64,000 nucleotides of DNA, from contig WBZZ01006600.1 of the NCBI GenBank assembly GCA_019918135.1, forward strand, positions 1-64,000. Reading direction: 5' to 3'. The stretch is from Paulinella micropora. Taxonomy: Eukaryota > Cercozoa > Imbricatea > Euglyphida > Paulinellidae. Shown piece after piece: positions 9,623 through 17,221 of this stretch. Below the pieces are notes generated by a model. It saw only the letters and a program-made list of their open reading frames with translations. It was not told where the DNA came from and made no database searches. Numbering within the stretch: the stretch's first letter is position 1; every line of letters begins with the position of its first letter. Position numbers and translations under genes: made by a program.

Positions 9623-9697
9623 CTAAGCACATACAACACACACACACAATGTGGCAAAGGCCGAAAAGCAGAAAATGTTGGGTCAAAAAGAACTTAC
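9623..9697 (-). other. Candidate 75-nt spliceosomal intron
   Basis: On the minus strand it begins with the perfect donor GTAAGTTC and ends in a T-rich tract with acceptor TGTGCTTAG. The equivalent in the right-hand repeat is 63216-63290. Upstream exon sequence (9698 to about 9800) contains no ATG in the right register, so further structure is unresolved. Confidence 0.4.
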
Positions 9698-9807
9698 AGT
9701 CGCTGTTTTGAAAGTCTCTCTTCCTGGAGGTCGCGAGTGTTCCGGCGGCTATGCTTAGCAGTGACCAGCTTACCAGAACCTGTGCGCCCACTTGCTTTAG
9801 TGGCCAG

Positions 9808-9827
9808 CTATAAATTATAATATTACG
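9808..9827 (-). promoter_or_regulatory. TATA-like promoter element
   Basis: A/T-rich stretch reading 'tataatttatag' on the minus strand, about 110 bp upstream of the GTAAGT donor of the caspase-like gene. It stands out against GC-rich surroundings and is conserved at 63401-63420 in the second copy. Confidence 0.4.
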
Positions 9828-9950
9828 TACGTAACAACAAGGGAAAAAACCAAGAGGGCAAGAACAAGGGGGAAAAGCACAGTGGGTTATAGCATTACAT
9901 GATAGCGAGGTGCTTTGCCTCCAGTCGACTTCCTTGCAGTCTGTTTGGTG

Positions 9951-10037
9951 CGACATGACCGCCCATCCCCGTACGTCATCATCATCGGAGCCAGACCTTT
10001 CCAGCACAAACGCGACATGAACGCCCATCCCCGTACG
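9951..10037. repeat. 25-bp direct repeat at the left edge of the amplified array
   Basis: The phrase 'cgacatgaccgcccatcccc' plus 'gtacg' at 9951-9975 recurs with one mismatch at 10013-10037. The first copy sits exactly between the end of the 2.3-kb repeat and the start of segment A. Equivalent places in the other two A segments have only the second copy. This is the kind of scar left by template switching or slippage during a rearrangement. Confidence 0.8.
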
Positions 10038-10275
10038 ACGGGCTGCTGCTAGCCCTGGGCCAAAAATCTTAAACACCAAAGACCCGCAATTCTTGGGGGG
10101 AGCTTAGTGCCTTTTTTTTGGCCTCGATTGGAGCGGGAGGGGGAGGGGAAGGGGAGGGGGGGAGGTTGTTGCCCCTCCCCTCTCCCCCCCCCCCCCGCGT
10201 CCGTCCCCGGGCCCTACAAGTTTTAATTTTCAGAATCAAAGTGAAGCCTTTTTTTGTTAATAAATCTGTACTGAC
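9953..10275. other. Gap upstream of the SET-like gene, copy 1
   Basis: It holds the 25-bp duplicated phrase, a purine/pyrimidine block with long G and C runs, and the A/T-rich 'gttaataaatctgtactgac' just before the SET-like ATG. From 9976 on it is the same as in the other A segments. Confidence 0.5.
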
Positions 10276-11613
10276 ATGAAATTTCACGAGCACGAAACGG
10301 GCTTTGTGCCCGAGCGCAAAAGGCTAGATCTGAGCCTTGAGCTAGCCGATCTGCAGCACAGGAACAAAGCCCCGCAGCTCGTCTTGCTGCTAAACAACGA
10401 TTTCGATAAAGAGCTGACGCGCCTAGAACAGAGTTTACCGGACGGCTACCTGGCACTATCAAAAAAAGGTGCAGATCGTGTGGTGCCGCGACACTGGGCA
10501 GACTCTGCAGTGCAGTGACAGGGTTGGGTGGTTTGCTCTGGCGGCCAAGACATACAAGTTCAAGACAAATGCCTTCTCGTTATCCCTAGCTGTGGAAATT
10601 TGCAACAGGACGTTGTTTTGCTGGCAGGCCTGGAAAAAGCAAAGCTACAAAATGTAGCTACCGTGTTTGTCGCCATCACTGGCCTGCCGCTTATGTTTCA
10701 GGAATATCTGCATCTGTATACGGTGGCGCGGAAAAACCAACAGTTTTGGGATAGACATTTACCGTTTTGGGAGAGCCACACGCTGCTGTTCACGGTTGAG
10801 AACAGTGCTAGAGCAGGCAGAAAAAACAACATTGCAACAAACCTAAAGTCCTTAAGGGAAGATGTAATTGAGCCCCAACATTTACCGAACGAGGTTTTCA
10901 GCCAATTCCAAGAACGCGTGCAAATAGGCTGGTACAGAAACCATGACCAAAAAGAGGAATTTCCTTGGGCCGTCGTGGCGGCGAACGAAAGACTGTTTGT
11001 AGTGCGTTTTCCGCCGTACGGCTTTGCGTTAGTGGCCAACTGCGATTTCAAAGCGCCTGGCCCCTCTTCTGTGAAGGACTACAACGCCGCGTTGTGCCGG
11101 TTTGATACGACGCTATTTAAAAGGACGCAGAGACGCCGCCCGGATTTGTGGAAAAGGGAGAAAGAGACATTGATGCAAAGACCAGGTAAAAATGAGCGTG
11201 AACATCACGAGTTTTTTTACATAGACAAGACAAGTCAGCCCGACCTGCCCGGCACGCCCTACGGAACCCCCGATTGTCTTGACGTCGACTATCTCGCTCA
11301 TTGCGCGCTTACCAGCAGCGCTAGCGAAGACTGGAACGCGCAGATCGTGTGGTTGGACGGCCACTACACACTAGAAGTATTGCCTAAAAAACAGATTCGT
11401 CGATATGACCTGATCCTCTGTGAATATAAATGGGATCCGCCAAACATAAAGAAAAGAGGGATCCAAGGGCTCAGACCAGATGCATTTCGGACTCAAGTCA
11501 TGACGCGAGATGGTGCGGCAAAAAAAATCAAAGAAGAAATTGACAAGATCAAAGCCAAGGGCACCACCAAAATGAGAGGAAGGGATAATGGGGGCAGGCA
11601 GAGGAGGTTGTAA
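10276..11613 (+). pseudogene. SET-like protein gene, copy 1 (broken)
   Basis: Same gene as the whole copy at 23177-24514. This copy is interrupted once near its 5' end, but its protein-level sequence is otherwise essentially identical. See the second copy for the domain description. Confidence 0.7.
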
Positions 11614-12316
11614 CTGACAAAAAAAAGCTTGGAATGCAGCCGTTTTGGCATCACGTCTACACTTTCTTCACACACAGATACCCCTCCAAAAACCCCGCAC
11701 GAAAGCCCTTTTTGTTCCTCCCCCCCCCCTTGATTCTGCCCCTCCACCCCCCCCCCCACTTGGTTGTGTTCTTTGTCTGCTTCGGGTCCGGCCCCCCCCC
11801 GCCCCATACATTAGGGGAAAGGGGGGAGGGGGGCAGGCGAGAGGAGCGGATTACGGGGGGAAGGTGCGTGGTGTGAGGAGGGCGAGGGGTGGCACTGCCT
11901 CTGTATGCCCTGCGCGTAAAAAATCTCCTCTGCCCACCTAAAACCCCTTTCCTCTCTCCCTCCGCAGCGCGCTCAGACATTCATCTTCCCGTAGAAGTCC
12001 TGTTGGGCAAAAAAAAACAAGCTGAAGTACCATCGCCCCCCTCCCCTCCGTTCCCTCCCCCTCACTTGCTTCTCTCTTTCCTTTTTGCACACCCCCCGGC
12101 CCCCCCCCCTACTTCTTCAGAATATCCACAGATCTTCTGGCCCCCCCCCCTCCCGCCCTCGCCCGAGATCTACGATCCCCCCCCCCCGCCCTCTCCCGCC
12201 AATCCCCCTGACTAAAAAAAAAATACTGGCACGCAATTTCGTGTTTTGGTGTCTTCTTCTTATTTTTTTGTTTTTGGTCTTTTATTGCGGGGATCGCCAC
12301 CTCTCGGCCTGAACAA
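11614..12316. other. Pyrimidine-rich gap (copies at 24515-25217 and 37423-38127)
   Basis: About 700 bp between the SET-like and coiled-coil genes, made of long C runs, CT tracts and short G-rich blocks. It gives proline-rich spurious frames on both strands. A T-rich stretch just upstream of the coiled-coil gene ('ttatttttttgtttttgg') may be its promoter. Length differences among copies are confined to homopolymers. Confidence 0.6.
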
Positions 12317-12640
12317 ATGGCAGACTACGCGTCCAAGTTTAGGACCGGGGCCCTAGAAGTTTACGAGCCAACTCACAATCCGCCCGCTGTGCCCGTCGTA
12401 GCGGCCCAGAGCCACGGGCCTATTCTCACGGACGCCATGATGCAAGATCTTTTTGCCAGGCTTCAGGAGGTCTCGAACAGCCTAATGCTGTTACGCCAGA
12501 CGTTACAAGAACTGCGCCTGCCCGAAAATCTGTCCCAGCGGTTGAATACCCTGGAAGCCAAAATAGCGAACCTAGACAACCACCCGCTGGACCTATCGTC
12601 GCTAGCCCCGGGCCAGCCGGGTGCTCCACGCTCACAGTGA
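12317..12640 (+). CDS. Small coiled-coil protein, 107 aa (copy 1)
   Basis: ATG start (MADYASKFRTGALEVYEP) after a T-rich tract. About residues 35-90 form heptad-like helices (LFARLQEVSNSLMLLRQTL, then LNTLEAKIANL), consistent with a short coiled coil. The flanks are rich in proline and glycine. No family is recognised. The size and coiled coil suit a small structural or oligomerisation protein. It is unbroken in all three copies, unlike several neighbours, which argues that it is real coding sequence. Confidence 0.7.
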   Translation: MADYASKFRTGALEVYEPTHNPPAVPVVAAQSHGPILTDAMMQDLFARLQEVSNSLMLLRQTLQELRLPENLSQRLNTLEAKIANLDNHPLDLSSLAPGQPGAPRSQ

Positions 12641-12884
12641 CTTAAACGCCAGGAGCTTTTTTTCTTCACCGACGCGCCCCTTCCTCTCTCTCTCTCTCTC
12701 TCTCACACTCCGCGCCTCCCGCCTTCCACTCTCCCAGTCCCTTCCTTCAGAGACGAAGAAGTACTAAGGGGGGGAGTGCCCCCTCTCCCGAGAATTCCGC
12801 ACTCAGTTTCTTTTTTAATTAAAGACTCACCGTTGTTTGTCAAAAACTCTCCCCCTTCCCCTCCCGGTGCCATTCTTCCTTATG

Positions 12885-14095
12885 TTACTCCTCTGGGAAG
12901 GCGGCTTGGATTCTGTTTAAGACGTTTGTGGTATAATTGACCGACCCCTGAACGTCGTGGTCGCTGACGGTCTCCTCTTGGGCGTAAATGTCATCGATCC
13001 CCCCGGCCGATTCCGTGATGGCCCACACAAAGACCGACGAGAAGCAGGTGGCCAGGACGGAGATGTAACCCTGCGTGGTCGGGATGAGGGCAAAGTGCAA
13101 GTAGATAGTCCAGGCCCAGACCGAAGTGTAGGCGAAAATAGTCACGACGCGCGAGATCTCGGGCACGTAGCGCCCCGACACTCGGCGCACGGACTGCTCC
13201 AGCTCTGACAGCAGGGGCTCGAAGTAGCAAGCTTGATTACCGGACAGCTCAGACACTTCGAAACGCAACCGCGACAGCTGCAGCTGCACGCTAAGCATCG
13301 CGGTCCGGATGCAGTCGCTCTCGTCGACTTTCAGCAAGCTACCTTCAAGAGGGCACGCCGGAGTGTGCACGCACTGAATGCACGTCTGACCGCACACGGT
13401 CCCGCCCTTCTCGCACGCCTTGGCGTGCGTGTCCAGGATCCGGCCCATCTCGCCCGCCTGGATGTGGATGTCCAGGATCCGCTTGAGCCGCTCAATGAGA
13501 CCCCTGACCTTATTTGTGTCTGGCGTCTTGTTCTCCGTGGCCGGCGGTCCACTGGCGGGCGTGACACTTTCGCTCTTTGCTGGTGGCGGTTTGTTCTTCT
13601 TCTTTCCCGGTACTACTGTCTCGCTCGGGGCGGGCCCGGGATTACTTACGGGCTCAGTACCCGGCGTTCCGCCCAGGCGGCAGTGCATAGCTAAGGCCAG
13701 GGACATCAACGCCTGGAGCAACAGGTTGAATTCGCGGATGTTCTGGGTCCGGCGGGATTCGGCCCGGGCGTACACCGAACTAGTAAAGAAAGTAACCGCC
13801 GTCAGGATGCTGCTCGGCTGATGCCGGGTATGTGCAGGCTCTCCCTCAGGTACAGCGAAGTGAGTATGGCAGTGTAGATGCCCACGAAAGCGATGCGCGA
13901 CAGTGACAGCGACACGGGGTTCCACCTGGCGAAGTACGCGAGCTCCTTCAGCCAGGCCCTGAACCACTTACCCAGAACATCGTAGACGAACTGGGATGTC
14001 TTTTGGCGGTCCGTGTGTGAGGGTCCCGTGCCTTGGCTGCCTGAAGACACTTGGCTGTAGCCCCGACGACGACGCGGGGTTTTCCTTGGGAACAT
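12885..14095 (-). CDS. Bestrophin-like channel gene, copy 1 (two overlapping frames)
   Basis: Bestrophins/UPF0187 are multi-pass chloride channels. An N-terminal frame (ATG at 14095, MFPRKTPRRRRGYS) carries a hydrophobic segment (RIAFVGIYTAILTSLYL). A second frame carries VTFFTSSVYARAESRR, which parallels the conserved 'FRTNxxYxRWxExR' region. Further on are a cysteine-rich insert and a C-terminal membrane pair (TSVWAWTIYLPFALIP in copies 2 and 3) ending in SAGGIDDIYAQEE, parallel to the bestrophin 'GIDEIGxELExPF' segment. A proline/serine-rich insert (PPPAKSESVTPASGP) lies between. The frame opening upstream of the second part starts only with GTG and is a shadow of the first. All three copies share the two-frame arrangement, so it predates the amplification or reflects family-specific expression. 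This copy lacks 9 bp in frame relative to the others. Confidence 0.55.
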
Positions 14096-14524
14096 AGTCT
14101 TTCCTTTTTTGTCGGTGACCGGAAGAGAAAGAGAGAGTTTTTCTTGTTACCAAAAAAATCCTTGCATCTGCCCAGCAAGCCCTCCTTTGTTTTTTGGGCT
14201 TTTTTTTATTGATTGAAGGCCACACCAGAGGTCCGGTTTCTTTTTTTTGCTCTCAAAACCCCCCCCCCCTCTCTCTCTCCTCCCCTTATTCTGTTCCTGA
14301 TGATGGAACTCCGGGGCTTGTTTCTTTTTTTTGGGGAGGGAGGGAAGAAGGAGCGCACACAGCGTCTTTTGCTTTTCTCTCCCTACTTTTTCTATTTCCT
14401 GCACACCTTCCTTTTCTTTTCTTTTCCGGTGGGGATGGGGAAACGCCGGGGACGAAGGGGGAAATGGAACGTCGTCGGGGGGGAAACGCCGGGGGGGGGG
14501 GGGGGGAAAGGGTGTTGGCGCGTG
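14096..14524. other. Low-complexity gap (copies at 27008-27436 and 39918-40347)
   Basis: About 430 bp of C-runs, CT-rich and G-rich stretches between two minus-strand genes. A/T-rich 'gggcttttttttattgattg' lies about 110 bp upstream of the bestrophin-like ATG and may hold its promoter. No gene is seen. Confidence 0.5.
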
Positions 14525-15376
14525 TCAAGGTCCCGCTGCTTGGGCCAACGCTTCTCCGAGCAGGCCCAGCGCCTGCAGGACCAGCCCCAGCCGTCGGATC
14601 GTGGTGCTGTCTCCCGAGCGCTCCTCCAGCTGCCTGACACCCTCTGCCAGCGAGGAAGACAACTCCGCCGCCGCCGCTGCCGGCAGGCGGCGGCGCTTGC
14701 GCGGTGGCACTGCCGGCACTGCCGGAACTGCCGGCCGAGGTTTGCGCCCGAATTTGCGCGCGCACATGTTGCCGACAAAGAAGACACGTCCGCTGGGCAC
14801 GTGTTCAAGCACGAATAGGTCGCTGATGCCCTCACCGCAGAGGCAATGGCTCCGGTGCGAGGAGTCCAGCCTCCCGCGCAGGCACGCGGGCCTAGAAAGG
14901 TCGCCGCCGTTCCCTTCGTCCTCTTCGTCGCCGCCGTTCCCTCCGTCCCCTTTGTTGCCGCCGTGCGAGGAGCTGTCTTCGTCCTCTTCGTCTTCTTCTT
15001 CTTCCTCGTCTTCTTCCTCGTCCTCTTCCTCTTCTTCTTCTTCTTCGCCCTGTTCCTCGACGTACTCGCCGCCGTCCCTGCGGTTTTCGCAGTAGGGCAG
15101 GTTACACTCGGCGGCGGCCTCGCACCAGGCCACTACGCGCTTTTTCCGCTTGTCGAGCAGGCGGAATTGGTCACTCCCTTCTGCTCCGTCGCCTGCCAGC
15201 GCGGCCAGGACGAGGTCAAGCGGGTACGTGTTTTGGTTGTGTGCTTCCCACAGCGGCATGACGTGGGTGCGCAGCTCCTCGCACGGTGGCATGATCTCCT
15301 GCGCGCGGCGTGGCCCGCGGCGCGGCTTTTTCTTGGGTTCGCCCTTTGCGAGAGCTCGGCCTGACCTCGTGTGCAT
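14525..15376 (-). CDS. Acidic protein with CxCG zinc motif, 283 aa (copy 1)
   Basis: I chose the ATG at 15376 (MHTRSGRALAKGEPKK); the frame extends further upstream only from a non-ATG codon. The layout is a basic N-terminus (KKKPRRGPRRA), a glutamate tract at about residues 108-134 encoded by imperfect GAG/GAA repeats, then HCLCGEGISDLFVLEH followed by FFVGNMCARKF (cysteines about 178, 180 and 205). A C-x-C-G...VG..C...F pattern of this type is common in giant-virus proteins and suggests a small zinc-binding fold. The C-terminal part is alanine/leucine-rich and preceded by a basic PRKRRRLP stretch that could be a nuclear signal. Function is unknown. It is unbroken in all three copies. Confidence 0.65.
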   Translation of the reverse strand: MHTRSGRALAKGEPKKKPRRGPRRAQEIMPPCEELRTHVMPLWEAHNQNTYPLDLVLAALAGDGAEGSDQFRLLDKRKKRVVAWCEAAAECNLPYCENRRDGGEYVEEQGEEEEEEEEDEEEDEEEEEDEEDEDSSSHGGNKGDGGNGGDEEDEGNGGDLSRPACLRGRLDSSHRSHCLCGEGISDLFVLEHVPSGRVFFVGNMCARKFGRKPRPAVPAVPAVPPRKRRRLPAAAAAELSSSLAEGVRQLEERSGDSTTIRRLGLVLQALGLLGEALAQAAGP

Positions 15377-15821
15377 GCGCTGAGCCCACAAAAAGAAAAC
15401 ACCAGGGAAAATGAAAGACTGTCTACACAAAACAAAAAGAAAGGGTAAGCAAAGCCAGCCAACAATTCAGGAAAGTGCTTGGGAGAGGGAGCCTCTCGCA
15501 CAGTCACAAAAACACAAACACACACACACACAGCTGCCCTTGCAGCGGCCACAAGTAGGTTTTCTTTTGTGGCACGATTGCACCAACCCAAGACGCGTGA
15601 TGCTCTCTCTCCCCTTCAAGGGGCTAACCACCCGCGGCCCCTCCCCCCCGTCCACTTGAAAAAAACCACACCCGCGGCCCCCCCCCGCGCGCATGAACCT
15701 CTTTTTTTTGGGGGGGGGCCGGCCACACGGAGAGACGGGGGTAGGGAAAACAGCCAGGAAGGGCCCAGAAAACCAAAGACACCAAGAAAGTTTGTGTGTT
15801 TTTTTTGCATCTCGTAGACAC
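15377..15821. promoter_or_regulatory. Divergent intergenic region (copies at 28289-28735 and 41200-41645)
   Basis: About 445 bp separates the divergent zinc/acidic gene and methyltransferase-like gene, so it should hold both promoters. It contains an (AC)n run, C and G runs, and a T-run 'gtgtgttttttttgcatctc' just upstream of the methyltransferase ATG. No defined motif is recognised. Confidence 0.4.
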
Positions 15822-17027
15822 ATGCAAACCAAGCGTCCATCCACCGTGAAGCTGCACACCAGACCGTCGCGCGACATCCAGCCAACAGAAGGAGAATGCG
15901 CGAAGAAGCAGACCCACAGGCCCAAGGCGCACGGTTTCGAGGTGCGCGAGCTGCGCGATGGCCAGCCCGACGGTGCCTTGGTTATCTCGTACTGGCCCAC
16001 CGAGTACGAGTCTCGCGCCTCGGCGGTCCGCGAGGCCCGCCGGGGTGGCGGCTCGGTTGAGGCGGGCGCGCGCGTGCAGTGGCACGACGAAACATTGGGC
16101 AGCGACAGCCGCGCCGCCTGGTTTCTGGCGTGGGAAGTAACAGGCGGTGCCGAGCTGATCTCGCGGGCAATCTTGGACGGCAAGCTGCGGAGGGCGAGGT
16201 ACCACGCGCACGAGTACAAGGTGGGCAAGCGCGCCAGAGAGATCGACGGGGTGCTGTGGGCCGAGATCATCTACCGCGGCGAGGACCGCTGGCACGGCAA
16301 GAGCCAGTACGCGCCCGTGCCGCTGTTCGACGCGGAACTACGTGCGGCGGCCGCCGCCATTGACGGACAGAGCCACGCCAAGCCCCGCGCCCTTGACACG
16401 TTCAACAACTTGAGGGACCCTAAGTTCAAGGAACTCTGCAACGCCGCCATTGCCCGCCACACACAAACATTAGGAGAGACGCGGTCCGGCGGGGTACGGG
16501 CGCTGGTGCTAGACGGGCACGATGGCGCGAGCTGCCGCGCGCTACAGGCGGCAGGGCTTGCGAGCGGCGCCACCGTCTCGATAGATGTGCCCAACTTCTG
16601 CGCGGACGTCTGTGACGCGCTCGAGCGACTGCAACTCTCAGGCGTGCACGTGCACCGCTGCTCGTTGCAGCAGCTGCTGGAGACCGCCAGCACAGAGACG
16701 CGCTGGGACGTGGCGTACCTGGACTTCTGCGACATGCTGCACGGAAACCTGCGCGGCCTGCGCCTGCTCCTGCCGCGCCTGGACCCGAGGCCCGGCACGC
16801 TGCTGGCGGTGACGCTGTTCTGCGGGCGCGGCGCGCTGGAAAGGCTGACGTACTACGCGGGCGATCTGGAACAGACACGGGCCGTGTACGGCGCGGAACT
16901 GGCCGCCCTGCTGGGCCGGGAGGGCTGGCGGGCGTCCCTGCTCGACTACCGGCCGTCGGGGACCATGTGCTTCTGGCTCTTTCGGGTGTACGGCCGCGTC
17001 GCTGCCCCGCCGAGGCCGAGCGAGTGA
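15822..17027 (+). CDS. Methyltransferase-like protein, 401 aa (copy 1, looks whole)
   Basis: The ATG at 15822 (MQTKRPSTVKLHTRPSRD) was chosen over one further upstream that would add a low-complexity leader. The C-terminal half has a Rossmann-like order: VRALVLDGHDGAS (about 225-237, motif I position), TVSIDVPN (acidic end of strand 2), WDVAYLDFCDML (about 296-307, motif IV position) and TLLAVTLFCGR (about 326-336, strand 5). This is the pattern of class I S-adenosylmethionine methyltransferases, and the LDFC phrase is reminiscent of viral DNA/RNA-modifying members. The substrate is unknown. The N-terminal half is unrecognised. The gene converges with the protease gene, and 'tttaataaaag' lies about 55 bp after the stop. 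Confidence 0.55.
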   Translation: MQTKRPSTVKLHTRPSRDIQPTEGECAKKQTHRPKAHGFEVRELRDGQPDGALVISYWPTEYESRASAVREARRGGGSVEAGARVQWHDETLGSDSRAAWFLAWEVTGGAELISRAILDGKLRRARYHAHEYKVGKRAREIDGVLWAEIIYRGEDRWHGKSQYAPVPLFDAELRAAAAAIDGQSHAKPRALDTFNNLRDPKFKELCNAAIARHTQTLGETRSGGVRALVLDGHDGASCRALQAAGLASGATVSIDVPNFCADVCDALERLQLSGVHVHRCSLQQLLETASTETRWDVAYLDFCDMLHGNLRGLRLLLPRLDPRPGTLLAVTLFCGRGALERLTYYAGDLEQTRAVYGAELAALLGREGWRASLLDYRPSGTMCFWLFRVYGRVAAPPRPSE

Positions 17028-17185
17028 ACAAGAAAAACAAAAGTTTGTGAAAGTAAGATTCAAAAAAAAAGGAATTGTTTAATAAAAGTTTTCCTTGGTT
17101 CTAATTTTTTTGACTGTTTTGTAAAAGTTTCTTTTTTTGGTGGTAAGCAGACTTTGAAATCAGACCGGCCCCTAGCTCTCTCCGA

Positions 17186-17221
17186 TTAATTTTCTTCGGG
17201 ATCTCTCAAGTAAAGAATCCG
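17186..17221 (-). pseudogene. Orphan 3' tip of the protease gene, copy 1
   Basis: On the minus strand the last 12 codons (NRILYLRDPEEN) and stop match the end of the intact protease gene at 43010. Upstream of these codons the sequence switches to the BspA-like gene. It is a breakpoint relic, not a gene. Confidence 0.85.

Larger units (their letters stand above)
7636..9952. repeat. 2.3-kb direct repeat, left copy
   Basis: Nearly identical to 61238-63542, in the same orientation 53.6 kb away. The shared block starts at 'tcgggtctacaac' and ends at 'ctgtttggtgcg', beyond which the two copies have unrelated neighbours. It contains one complete minus-strand gene with its promoter region. Differences are a few substitutions, homopolymer and CAG-repeat length changes and one small indel near the right end. 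The copies are therefore young or homogenised. Confidence 0.9.
9976..17220. repeat. Tandem array, segment A copy 1
   Basis: The same 7.2-kb segment recurs at 22874-30133 and 35781-43046. It carries the SET-like gene, a coiled-coil gene, a bestrophin-like gene, a zinc/acidic gene, a methyltransferase-like gene and the 3' tip of a protease gene. Copy 1 differs from copies 2 and 3 at shared positions, including a 9-bp in-frame difference in the bestrophin-like gene, so copies 2 and 3 are closer relatives. Confidence 0.93.

Noticed and set aside
7636-9952. The 2.3-kb direct repeats as long terminal repeats of one giant retroelement
   Set aside because: They contain a full multi-domain gene with its own promoter and introns, lack TG...CA ends, and lie 53.6 kb apart with only the right one touching retroelement DNA.
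14846-15364. Plus-strand phenylalanine/leucine-rich frame that mimics a membrane protein (copies in all A segments)
   Set aside because: It is the complement of the polyglutamate tract of the zinc/acidic gene.
16271-17063. Several long arginine/alanine-rich frames opposite the methyltransferase-like gene
   Set aside because: GC-rich antisense shadows; they lack motifs and change with the real frame.
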